From: Ectobius pallidus
Lineage: Eukaryota; Arthropoda; Insecta; Blattodea; Ectobiidae
Length of the DNA stretch: 64,000 nucleotides
Direction of reading: 5' to 3'
Assembly: GCA_964059195.1 (NCBI GenBank)
Contig: CAXKWD010000001.1
Location: forward strand, 121,639,751 to 121,703,750
Shown: one piece after another, positions 10,911-24,800 of the stretch
Position numbering within the stretch: the stretch's first letter is position 1
Layout of the letters: every line of letters starts with the position of its first letter
Translations under genes and position numbers: made by a program
The notes under the pieces: model-generated
What the model saw: the letters and a program-made list of their open reading frames with translations, nothing else
Database searches by the model: none
What the model was told of the DNA's origin: nothing

Positions 10911-13900
10911 ATGGAGGACCTACGAGTGCATATGGTTTTAGTCTTTCTTGGATGCTTTCTTTATGGCACCCTTGCTTCTCAGTCAGATCTTACAGTTCAC
11001 ACAGCTCAAGGATCTGTCAGAGGGACAAATCTAACATCAATTCGCAGCAACAGGACCTTCTTCGCTTTCATGGGGATACCCTATGCAAAGTCACCTGTAG
11101 GGGAACTTAGGTTCAAGGTAATATAATTGTTTTTATCACATTACATCATAACTGACAAAGCATTCCGAAATCGTACAAATTAAAATTACCTATTTTCTCT
11201 ATGCCAGGGGTTGTCTCTCGCTCAGCTTTCTATTCAACATAATTATACAAATCGTTCTTACATAACACCAATTTCGGCTAAAAGTTTGAACACCTACCAT
11301 CCTAAATTAACCAAGACTGTATTATAGAAATATTGAGGTTTACAGTAACAGATTAGGAGCATAAAAAAGTCACTAAATCTGGATCAATACACTGCTTCGT
11401 AAAAATTAGGAATAAAATAATCCAGTCAGGATGTAATAACCATTAACCACCTTACCGATCAATTATTTTGAATATATTCTGAACATGACAGAACATGATC
11501 ATTGCAGTTTGTGATCTCATAACTTGGCAACGCATTTAGGTCACGAAACCAGGACTTAGGGGCCATTACTGACTATTGGTGTTGTTGCTGAGTGACTGCA
11601 TTGATGCGCAAGGTCGGGATAGTGCTCAAATTCTCTACCTGGTTTCGTATACAAAATGCAAAGCCTGAAATAAAATTATTGGCATTACTAAAAGCAACCC
11701 TTATCTCATATGACATATAAGTAGAAGGACTGATTGCAACAGTTATGTCTTCAAACTTTCACTTCTTGTATTATCAACTGATCACCTGCTTACAAATTCC
11801 ATGACTAATGCATCACTTAACTAGAAAAGGCTTCTTCTATAATCCACAATATTTTGTGCACTTCATTGTTTTTCACTTCATTGTCAATGCAATTATTAGA
11901 CCCTTCATTACCTTCAGGTTGAGGTGCATGGAATTAATATCGTCTTCTGTTTATAATCGTAGTGTTAAGTGATAGGACTATTTGCGCGCGCTGTGTATGT
12001 ACAGGTAGGGGAAAAAAAGCGGACCGACTCTTGTAGCTGATTTCAGAGCCTTGTGATACGTAAATAAATGTAAGAGGTGTAACGGAAACGTTTGTTTTCA
12101 CAAGCAATGCAAATTACGTGAAATTATTTCTCACTTCAAGCAATTTATCGACACTAGAACAAATTTCAATACATTCCCTGCTATCCTGTGAATGCCGCTA
12201 GGTATGCACAGTGCCTCATATCGGCAACTTAGATATTTTAGTCGGTCCGCTTTTTTCCCCCCTACCTGTAGGCCTACACTTATATTAAAATGATCGCCTA
12301 TCCCGGGTTAAATTGAGTGAATCATTGAATCAAATTGGAAACATTATTTCCTACATACAGCACATGAACTAGTTGAAGTAGTATATGGGGATACTCTTGT
12401 TAGAAGTATGTTTTAACAGAATCGAGATACTGTGATACATATCACACACAAATCGCATACATTAATTTTTTCTACGACAGGGTAAAATAAGTAAAAAATA
12501 AATAAAAATATGGTAGTTAATACTACAAACTGCTGTTCTATAGTCAGCTTGGTTACTTGGTTACGCTATTCAAACCTTATAAAACTAAATCTGGGTTGCG
12601 ATCGGAAATTCGATTACTTGTACACATACGCAGGCATAAGGTCATCATAACCTAGCTGCCTAATGAATTACTGTAAGTCAATATTAGGAAATAAAATAAG
12701 TAAAGATAAGTAACATTGAAATCATAAACTTCAACTAACATAATATGATTATTTATAACTTATACAGGTATATCAAAAGTTACTTGATTTGATTATAATG
12801 CTGCTCCTGTGTGGTAAGTCAGGTTACCGGCACTGAGTATACGAAAATCGAGTTTTCGTCACGATAGCATGAATATGAAATGGATGAAAAAAACCGTAAA
12901 AAATATACAATTATACATAACATGAAACATTCCCTACACTGTAGGCTATAGCGCTCATATCAAAAGTATATAAACTGTGGTATGTATTTATGTAATATCT
13001 GTAATCTGTGACTTCGAACGCCGAGAATCTTAGCTTAAATCATGTGTTCTGAATGTATGCAAGGTCAGCTAACGTTCATTAATAATTATTAATCATATAC
13101 TTTAGGCCTATAGTTAACTGAAATTCACAAGTGCGTCGGGTCTAAGAATAAATGCTCTTCTAATTATAATGCTCAAAAGACTAATGGTGTCTTAAAGGTG
13201 TTTGGATGAAAGTTTAAGTGCTTTTGAGTAGTTCTAGTTTATGGCTGTGTAATGGAGCATCTACGAGTATATTTTATTCTTGGCTCAGAAAAATGTAACA
13301 TAACTTTTATAATAAAAATATAATAACAGTGAAATGTTACTGATAATGTTAGATAAAAATCAAGAGACAGACAAGTGACACAATTTTAAAGATCCATATT
13401 GAGGTGGCCGAGATGGTAGCATCTTGACTCGCATTCGGAAGGTCCCGGGAACCACGTGGCCGGCCAATTTGATTTCCTTTTTTTTTTTTCATGGTTGCTC
13501 CAGACCAAACGTAAATGCTGAATTTTAAATTTACTTATTCATTGCCACCATTTCATCCAGCGCCATACCCATTAAAATTTAATAGAACCTATCAGTTCAA
13601 AATAACAAGTCTTAACACCTCAACAATAGCAAATAGATGTACATCAATAATAATAATAATAATTGCATGGTATACCGACAGAACCCAAATTTTCATATGG
13701 ACTCGATGTTGAAACAAGTATTTAAAAAGATGAATTATAAAATTCAAGACATGCATTATGAATATTATGGAACAAGCCAATATAAATTCACAAAATAGAA
13801 CCATACCTACGATTTTTTAGCAAAGAATGTTTTATGCTAGAGTAAAAGCACGAATTATTCTACACAAATTATATATTTTTTAAAGTACTGGTATACTAAC

Positions 13901-16900
13901 TTCCATTAATTTAAACATTTTAGACTCCTCAACCTATAGAGACATGGAACGGCACGAAGAGTGCCATGGCGGAGAGTCCCGTTTGTCCACAAATAAACCG
14001 AATCACAAACAACTATGAAGGTGACGAAGACTGCCTTTACATCAACGTTTACTCGCCGAAGGTACGATAGTAATGTTTTATACTTTTTGGGGGACATTAA
14101 CTCATTTTTTCATAGTATGACTGTTTTTATTATTTTACTCTTCCCTCAGCTACCGTCAGAGAATGCAACCGTCCGAAACCCTGTAATGGTTTGGATTCAT
14201 GGTGGAGATTTCATGGGAGGCTCTAGTAACAGGAACTTAACTGGACCAGATTATCTTGTGGATGAGAATGTGGTGGTTGTTTCTTTCAACTATAGAATTG
14301 GAATCCTAGGTAAGCCTATAGGTAGATCTATAGTCTACACCACGGGTGCGCAACTGGTTCACATTGTGCCACTGTGCGGTGGAGTAATGTCTCCCACTAC
14401 AGTCGCCCTTGACGTTAGAATAAAGCAGTTTCGACGTGACACTGAACATGAAGAGCAGGTTTCATACGTCACAGCATGGGTGGGGTACTAAAACGTTTCC
14501 CCTCAGTTGCTCAGGTATGGTCTACACCATGGGTGCGCATCTGTGGCACATCGTGTCACTGTGCGGTAGGGGAATTTCTCCCACTACAGTCGCCCTTGAC
14601 GTCAGCATAAAGCAGTTTCGACGTGACACTGAACATGAAGAACAGGTTTCTTACGTCACAGCAAGGGATGGGGACTAAAACGTTTACCCTCAATTGCTCA
14701 CCTATGGTCTACACTCTACAGAGTGGATACAATTCAGTTATGCATAGAGCCGATTATTTAGGGTAAATTGGTTAGAAACTAATGTAACAAGGTGTTTGTG
14801 CCTGAACGCATATTTCATTATCATTATAGTGATTCATATCTTATTCGAAACTTAAATTCTGTTCTTGTGTTACACGTAATTACACGCAAGTCTTATAATA
14901 CCTATAAGAAAAATGTCAAAATAGGAATTCAAGAAAAAACATATGTATACTAGGCGTATTATAAAGTCGTAATTTTTATGTGTACTTTCGAATAGTTACA
15001 TATGTATTTAGTTGAAGACAACTGACAGACACCTGATAGGACTGTTCACTGATTGGCTAACACACTGTCTATTGAGCCTACATTCGCTGAATGTCAGATT
15101 AACTCCTTCTATTTCGTACGTATAACATTTTTTTAGGAAATTGGATACGGTTTGTGAGAATTTATTTTAGTCTTTAAGGATTCTTATATCGAAATATGAT
15201 TTTGTGGGAACTCGGGATTGTTTCGAATTGTCCGATCCTATGAATCCCACGATGGGACAACAGTTTTTATCTTACTCGATAAACTTGAATTGAATGTGAA
15301 ATAAAAGTAGTGTTAAATTCAGTTTATTTAAGAATATGTGAAGTTTATAGGTTCAATTCAACAGTCAAAATGCAGCTCGCTGATAGGAACAGCACAATAA
15401 ATTAATTATGTAATAGTTAAGGAAAAATAAATTTCAACAGTTCTACTGAAAAAGGTTTGCCTTCACAAGTGTTCATTTATAGACTCGACTGTCCAATAAA
15501 GTAAGTTTCAAGATAGCATGTGATAAATTGACAGAAAGTACTCGAGTAACAAAAAAATCCTACTTTGCACAAGAGTCTGTCACATCAGGTTTGTCATTAA
15601 TTTCTTCAGCTTTCTAAAGTGTCCGAGTTTGCCCTGTGTGATATTTGTAATGTATGAAAATTATAAAACTGTTTTCTGATTGCACAGGTTTTTTTAGTCT
15701 TCAGAATAGAGACGTGCCTGGGAATAATGGATTGAAGGATCAAGTCCTTGCCCTCAAATGGGTGAAACAGAACATCAACAGGTTCGGTGATGATCCCAAC
15801 AAAATTACCATCTTTGGACAAGGTTCTGGTGCCACTTGCGTCCACTATCACCTGCTTTCTCCAATGTCTCGAGGTAAGGAAAGATAATAAAATCACAATG
15901 GAACGAAGAACTGAGAAAATGTAGACTTATTATAAATATAATACTCTGAAATCTTTCAGGTCTATTTCAGCAAGCAATATCACAAAGTGGAACCCCACTA
16001 AATAGATGGATTGTTCTAACAAATTCTACGAACTTGGGAGTAGCATTTACTTTAGGAAAGATGTTCGAAAACAATCAGAATGATACTGCTGAACTTCTGC
16101 AAACTTTCAAGAACGCCAGTGCAGAAGAACTGACGAAATATTTAAACAAAGTTGTAGAACAGGTATGACAGAATTGTATACGATATTGTTTATTAGATGA
16201 TAATCAGTTGAATAATCGAAACATACACATCTTAATTATAATTCTTCTTGATCTACTGCGCACCAGATAGCACTTAATGAAGAACCGATTAACAGTAGCG
16301 ATGAATTTTTTACATGTTCGTTATTTATCCAATAATTTATTTTCAATTTAAACTGCAACTTCATTTCGTTTTAACATCGTATAATATTGGTAAAAAAAAA
16401 TATAATAAGAAGTAAGTGCGTTGGGTGGATATGTTGAATATTATATGTTTGGGGGTTATTGTATGTGGATTTCTTCTCTGCACAAGTCTGTGTGTTTTGA
16501 CCAATGTGTAATAAGTTTTTCATACAACAAGGAAGAACTACAGGGAAAATTAAAACTCAGACAACCCACCCCTTCCCTCTTAGCCTATGAGTAATATTGT
16601 CTAGGCTTTGACCAGTGTTTACAAAATTTTATACGTATACCTGTAAAAATATTCTAGGCAACATTAAAATTAAAAAAAAAATAATCATATTTTACATGTA
16701 TTCCACCCCTATTATAAATATATGATGTCAATTCAAATCCGCATTCTTTGACCGGTTTTTACAGATTTTTCACAGAGACCATTTAAAACCAAGAGACAAT
16801 TCTAGGCAACAGTAAAACTTAGTCAAATCACCCTTGGTCTTTTTTGACCGCTTATTATATTGTCTCTACTCACATTTACGTTCAATGAGCAATTTTTTAA

Positions 16901-18855
16901 AAATTGTATATTAGAGGCTGTCTAAAACCAGGAACGAATTAGGCAGTAGGCTATTAAATTTCGAGCAAACCACCCTTTTCTTATACTCATTATGTCCTCT
17001 ATACTAACTACATGCTTTGAGACGTTCTGGTTAATTTGTTAATTTCGTTCTGGTTAATTTTAAACATAAAAACAAACACACAAATACCTACATAATTCAA
17101 ATATAGTTCATTTCATACCCTTATAAATACAATACATGGTAGTGATAACATAGGAATGAAAGGAATAAGAATATTGCATTGTGCTTTTAGTAGAATAATA
17201 TTAGGCCTAATTACTTATGATCTGCTATTCGAAGGTTGTTTAATAACACTAATTACTACCCCGATAATTTAATTAAGCCTAAGTAAAACAAACAAAAAAC
17301 CTAAATAATGTTTACATCACAATATGTTTCAGGCTATCTCTGATCACCTGATGGGACCTACTTTGGATATAAGTGCCTTGGATGGTGATGTTTTTCTTCC
17401 GGACTCACCACTCAAACTTACGAAAGAGGGGAAGGTGCTAAATATACCTTATATGATAGGAATGAACAGTGCAGAGGGCTTAAAAGAAATGAAAGGTTGG
17501 TACACCAATGATAAAATAATCAAATAATTTAAGTGTTGTCGGATTATGGCAAATACCTCTAAAGAGAAGACTCAGTTCGTTATTACAAAGATCTTAAACT
17601 TTTCACAATTATAAAAGAATTATGAAAGTTATGAATTATGGAACTATACAACTGCAGTATAAACAAACATGTTTCAGTGATATCCAATTTATTAGAATAC
17701 AGCGTTAGAAATTTGGCCTAATTTCACAGATCTATAGTCTAGGTCGTATCCAAACGAATTTTATATCCATATGTGAACATTGTCTTTTTTTTTCAATATA
17801 TGAGTACTAAGATATAATTTTTGAGACGAGTGGAATAAATGAAATACACATTTCCGTGAATCTATTTTTGAATTTCTAAGAAATTGATGTTATTATTTAT
17901 TTATTTATTTTCCAAATAGTGTAACCCTATTTTACCTTGGTATATTAGGGTTATAGTTATATACATAATAAATTATATGTTTTGTACTAACATTTGGAAC
18001 TGTAGATGTGAATTAGAAATGCTAAGATGGCAAGTAAAGTATACTACACAATTACACTAACTTTTAACATAATAACTTACTAAATGAATTAGCTTAATAG
18101 ACTATAAGATGACACGCAAAATATACTTCATAATATAAATTAACATTTAACATAACACTTACTTCCTAAATTAATTAACTTAATAAACTAATCACTTAAC
18201 TGCAAAATTGTTTTTCCCTGTCCTTGTCTACAATTAGAAGTGTTTCTTATACATATTTTTGTGGGACAGACTCTATGGTAACTTGACAAAGCTTACAAGA
18301 GAATGGGTTGTCTCCTGAGAACAAGCATACGGGGTTATTGACGGCGACTGTACAGTTCTATAGTACAACTTATAATTTTAAAAAAATGTTGTTTATATAA
18401 GCATTGAAGTACTTGTATGACCTAGGATTGATTATTATATTAATTAGTGGCTTACACAGGGTTGATGTTGCTGAACTTTCTAAGTTAGTTCGCAGGCTTC
18501 CACGGCCGGTGTTATATATAAAGTGATAGTAATTGCTATCCGAGTTGGGCCGCGTCGTGTTTTTGGTGTCTTCTGACGTTTCGGACATCATATCGTGTCC
18601 TTCTTCTGAGAAAGAATCGCGATTTCTCAGAAGAAGGACGCGATATGATGTCCGAAACGTCAGAAGACACCAAAAACACGACGCAGCCCAACCCGGATGG
18701 CAATTACTATCACTTTATGAACTTTCTAAGTATTTGTTTACTGTATTTACAAGCGGATGGCATAATGACTTATTAATTGTTTAGGTTTCTTTTCTGCCAA
18801 CACGATGTACCTGTAACTTTGAAATATCACTTTAATAATTCAAGTTTTTTTTTTT

Positions 18856-18899
<44 letters not shown>

Positions 18900-21800
18900 T
18901 TCTTATGGCTAGGTATAGAGGCGACGATAAGGCCCTCTCCAACCGCGCGGTGAGAAATTGTCCCACATTTTCGAGGGTCCCAAGGAGATCTTGAGTAAAT
19001 TTTAAAATTTTATGCATTTTAACGAATATGATGCTCTTGCGCATTATGAAAGAAATAGAACACGCTCAATTGTAATAATTATTGTGCAATATCACCGTAA
19101 TTGGAAACTCCAACGTTTATTGTAAATAAGCCTGCCTAACAATAGAATTTTATCTGTAGATGGAAGCGTAGTGCAACCATAGGCCTATATAGGCCTAAAA
19201 CTAAACTAAACTCCGTGGCGCTACATCCCTGGAGGGACTTGGCATACCACCCGACCGCTGCGTCATCTCCCGTAGGCAGATGGCAGGATTGGGGGGCATG
19301 TGGTCAGCATGCCGACACCCACGGCCGTTAATGGTGGTTTTCTTGACCGGAGCCGCTACTTCTCAATCAAGTAGCTCCTCAATTTTGAATCACGAGGCTG
19401 AGTGCACCCCTACCAGACCTCCCTACCTCAGAAAAATCCGAGGAGGTACCGGGAATCGAGCCCGGGCCGACGGATCTGTAGTCAGCGACGCTAACCACAA
19501 GACCACGCCGGCGGACTATACCTAGTATAGGCCTAAGCGGATTGTATTTACTGTGATTTCAATCAAACTTAAATACGTTTAGAATAGGGGAAATAATTAG
19601 TCTAACTCTAAAGTATTTTTTAGAGCAGAATTTCCCAAACTATGTTCCACGTCTCAGTGATCCCCCCCGCCCATTCAACCGCATTTATATTCCTTTGAGC
19701 ATCGAGGTCATATCAGAGTTCAGATTCTGTGTGTATAGCAGTAGACCATGTAACTATTGATTGTCAACTATATTTTATTGCTGGTATATTTTATGTCAGT
19801 AAACTTCAACTGATATTAATTCAAAAGAATATGGTACAGGATGAAATAGCGAGATTGAGTCATGGTAAGTAATTAACCAATTCGGCATTTGCCTTTACAA
19901 CTGGGGAAACCATAACAAGTCCATGTCAAATTGACCGGCCACGGGATTTGAACCTGGAACCTCCCGAATGCGAGTACAATCAGTGATCTTGGTGGCATTA
20001 CAACTTTAAATTCCTTCGAGGCTATTAGATGATATCTAATTTTTATCGGGAACCAACCATTTCATTCCGCCAGACATGGCATGTAAGTATAACCGCTATT
20101 ATCACCCCTGTTTATGATAAAAATCTGTGTTCTACTATTCTGAAAAACGATAATGTAATGTACGGTTCTTTATTTTGTGACAACATATCTTTATGAAATA
20201 GGATTTCATCGAAAACAAGTACAAAAACAGCCTAACATACTCAATGCCGCATCTGTTATGATGATCCAGTGTCACCCATGGCTTCCAACTGGAGGAAAAC
20301 ATTTGATAGAAAACAGCAAATACATCAATCATATTGAATTTCCAGATTCCAATTTTATTGTTATACCATTAGCATTACCACATTTTAACTGCTGTGGACC
20401 GCGAGGAAAATTTGCTTAAATATGCTCACAATTATAACATATTTTTAGGGGTGGGGGACAAAGTTGTTAACGTCGGCATTGACTACGTACAGCAATACAA
20501 TATAATAATAATTGTTCAAGCAACCTTCTATACATATAATAAGTATGTTGTAGCTTTGTATAATTAATTAAGCTGCTGGAGATGAATCAGCGCAGAATGA
20601 AAATGAAATAAATAACTTATTAACTAAGAGTATGCAGTTTCAGAACGTGTAAGAGGAATTCTGTACACTAAATAATCTCGAAATTAGGAGTTAATAAGGG
20701 CGCAATTAGGGAACCAAGCGCTCAAATTGATATTAAGGCCATATTCTGATGCTGCTGAATCAAATAAATAAAAAAGAAACACTGCACAGTGTAGGCCTAC
20801 ATGAGATACTATGTAAATGAAATTGGGGACAATGCCCTACCTTGCCTTTGTGCTTTTAAAAATACTTAAATCATTTGTTCGATAAGCTAAAATTAATATA
20901 GGCCTACACATAGATATTTACTTTTCCTCCAGAATCTATTTTTACTGATATATTTGTATGCAATTTTTCCTTCATAGTATAATTATAATACGTTTATATT
21001 ACACATATTAAGCAACTATTCCGACAATTCAATAACGACAGTCTTAGAAAATGCCGATTCCTGCTCTAGTTTCATAAACAAAACAATCCATGATTTCAAA
21101 ATTTTTCACTTAAATATTCGGAGCCTTAATAAACATTTTTTAGAATTCTGCACTGTCTTGCAAAGCCTAAAACAAGATTTTGATTTCATTATACTAACGG
21201 AAGCCTGGTTAAGTCATGATATTGGGTTTGATTTACCCGGTTATACAAAAAACGTTAAAATGAATAAGTACAGCAAATGCGATAGTTTAGTGGTCTATTG
21301 CAAGAATAATATAGACTTCACTCTCACTGACATAGAAATTTCAGAATGTAATTCTTTGCATTTAAATTTTACGTTTGGCAACAATACATTTTCATTAACA
21401 GCTATTTATAGATCACCGAACACCTGTAAATATGATTTCCTTGATAATTTTGAACGCTTTTTAATAAATTCAAAGCAAACAGATAACCATCTAATTGTTG
21501 GCGACATAAATATTCAGATTATTGAAAATCATTTAGATATTACTGGAAACAGGTATATGGATATGTTACATGCACATGGTTTTGTAAATTTTTTAAATGG
21601 CGTTACGAGACCAGGCTCGGAAACTTGCTTAGACCATATTTTTTTTAAAACTAAAAAGAAATGGAAATTTATACCAGGAATTTTCTGTAGCGCCGTAACT
21701 GACCACTATGCCGTTTTTTCTCTACTAAAAAATCCTAATGGTCACATTTCGAAATCCCCAGGTACTCAACAATCTTTGCCCATTGCAAATAACATTAACA

Positions 21801-24800
21801 ATGAAAAATTAGTCTCGCTTATTGAGAGAGAAACCTGGGACTCTGTGTATAAATGTAAAGATCCAAATACTTCTTTCCAGTTATTTTATAATTTAATTAA
21901 GAAATACATAATAAGTAGTTCGACCAGCAATCAAAAGCTTCCTCATAAATTCAAAAAAATTAAGCCATGGATCACTGTAGGCATAATCAAATCTATTCGT
22001 ACTAGAGACAAGATTGCGAGAAAAGTAATTCATGACCCAAACAATGAAAATTTGAAAATTTATTATAAAAATTATAGAAATATGCTGACTCTTGTTATAA
22101 GAAATATGAAGATTAGTTATTATAAATTAAAATTTGAAGAATATAAGAACAACCCTAGGAAATTTTGGCAAACTGTTAATGAAGCCACAGATATAGGTAC
22201 TGAAAAAAATAAATCGGTTTCAGAATTAATAAAGGAAAATGGTACTCACATAACAAACAAAGAGGATATCGCAAATGAATTTAATAAATACTTCTCAAAA
22301 ATAGGGCACAGTGTAACCTCAAACGTTAATAAGGCATCGTCAGACTCTTCGGAGTACAATAAAACAGCCATGAATCCAATCACATCTATGTTTCTCAGTC
22401 CTGTTAATGAATGCGAAATTATTAACATTGTGAAGACCTTAAATAATAATGTAGCTCCAGGCATTGATGGAATAAAAAACATTACATTGAAATCTATCAT
22501 TAAATATATTGTAAAACCTCTTGTCTATATTTTCAATCTTTGTTTCACAGAAGGTGTTTTCCCCAATACTCTAAAAAATGCTGTGATAATACCTATACAT
22601 AAATCCGGGAAAATGAATGATTTAAACAATTATAGACCAATATCACTTCTTCCGGCCTTTTCCAAGATACTAGAGAAATGCATAAAAGTTAGGCTACTAA
22701 ACTATTTACAAAAACATGAAATTATATCAAAAAATCAATTTGGTTTCCAGAGCAACATATCTACTGACGATGCTTTTATTAACGTTACAGGTAACATTAT
22801 TAAAGAATTAGACAAAGGTAATAATTGTTTAGGAATTTTCTTGGACTTACGTAAAGCTTTTGATACTGTTATTCACTCGATACTATTAGATAAACTGAAT
22901 AAGATAGGAATTAGAGGAACAGTTTACAAATTATTTGAATCATATCTGAGCAATAGATGTATAATGACAAAGGTTGACAGCCATATAAGTGAAATATCAA
23001 ATATTGATATTGGTGTGCCACAAGGAACGATATTAGGACCAATCTTATACTTAATATATGTAAATGATTTGCTAAATTTAAACCTAGATCAAATAAATGG
23101 CTCCATATTTTCATACGCAGATGACACTGTTGTGATTTTCAGTGGTCATTCATGGGAAGTAGCATATAAATACGCTAATACTGGCATGAAAATTATAAAA
23201 AAATGGTTCGATTCTAACCTTCTGTCACTAAACATGGATAAATCAACATTAGTTCCTTTCTCATTAACATCTACTGGTCAGATAGCGCGGAAAAAATGTA
23301 CAAATTTAAATTTAATAATACATAATTGTAATTTTGATGTGAATTGTAAATGCTTACCACTGAAAGAAACAGCCGTTGTGAAATATTTGGGTATTTTTAT
23401 TGATAAACACCTTAAATGGTCTCACCATGTTAACTACATCTGTAATAGACTACGCCGAACAATTCATAAATTTGTCATTTTACGCCACTGTATGCCCATT
23501 ACTGTTTTACGTTCCGTTTATCTAGCACTTTTCCAGTCCATTATTCAATATGGCATTCTCGTCTGGGGAGGATTAGCGAAAACTACCCTTAAGCCCCTCT
23601 GCCTTTTACAAAAAAGAATAATAAAAATCTGTCTAAGAAAACACATTGATTACCCAACTAGCCTAATATTTTCGGAATTTAATGTTTTAAGTTTGGACCA
23701 AATTTACAAATTTTCTATATTAAAATATTTTCACAAACATCGTATAAAATACTCTTCCAGTGATCATATCTACAAAACTAGACGAAATACTAATTTACTC
23801 CTATTAGAACCCAAATGTCTCACATCGGCAGGATTAAAGCATAGCATTAATTTTGGACCGCGCTTCTATAACTCAATTATCAGAAAAAATCCTGATCTCT
23901 CAGCATACTCCACTGTTAAATTTAATAGATATGTAAAGAATTTTTTGTAATTTTTTAGCTTTTAAGTAATTTTTGTTTCACTCCTTTTATGTATTTATGT
24001 TTTTATGTTTAATGTTTTTGTTTTACTTTCTTTTTTAGTTAAGCACATTATACACTCTATTTCTTTGTCTCTCCTCTTTCTTCACTTTGATATTTTTGAA
24101 ACGGCACCCGAGCACGAGCAGTCTTGCTCATTCGGGTGTATTACTAAATGTAATACCTCTTGTAATATCTCTTGTAATAAATAAATAAATAAATATGAAA
24201 TATGAAATATGAGATTATTAGGGATATAAGTGTAAATAAATTTTTTACATAATACAGGAGACCATATTCAGTGAAAATTGTTACCTATGTTTCTTGCCTC
24301 TGCCCGTATTAGACCTATAGGTACTGGAAGTAGAGGAAGTAAGTTATTTTGTTCGACCCCGAAATTTGAAATTGATTTTTTAACGTAAATATATATTTTG
24401 AGGTCCCCTGAATCGAAAAATAGGCTACTATTTTCACAAACATGTCTGTATGTGCTGTGTGTCTGTGAACAGCCTAGGTCTAGAAAAAAAAATGTATTTG
24501 GGTTAAGTATATTCTGGTGATGTGACACGATGATTGGTGACGACTTTCTCTTATTTTAAAAAGCCTTTATATAAAGAAAATTTCGTTTTTCCCGATTTTC
24601 TCGAAAACGGCTCTAAGGATTTTCTTTGAATTTTGTACATCGGATGTAATACGATGTTGTGAGCAATAAAGCTTTGCAACTTTGAAATACGGTGTCTTAT
24701 TCTATAAGTATATGAATGTGAAGTGAGAAAGGTGTATTTGGCCATGCTTAGGGTAAAGGAAGTTACGTGAGTACTTTAATCAGATTTTATTTAGATTATG

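Noticed and set aside
14015..14491. 158-codon plus-strand frame
   Set aside because: It is exon 3 of esterase B read through from upstream and into the tandem repeat in intron 3; only 14150-14309 is coding.
18500..18720. Calling an active hammerhead ribozyme
   Set aside because: One core base (U4 position) differs in both arms and there is an extra A before stem II, so I report only a hammerhead-like motif.
18846..19044. Lys/Glu-rich minus-strand frame
   Set aside because: Translation of the (TTTC)n microsatellite.
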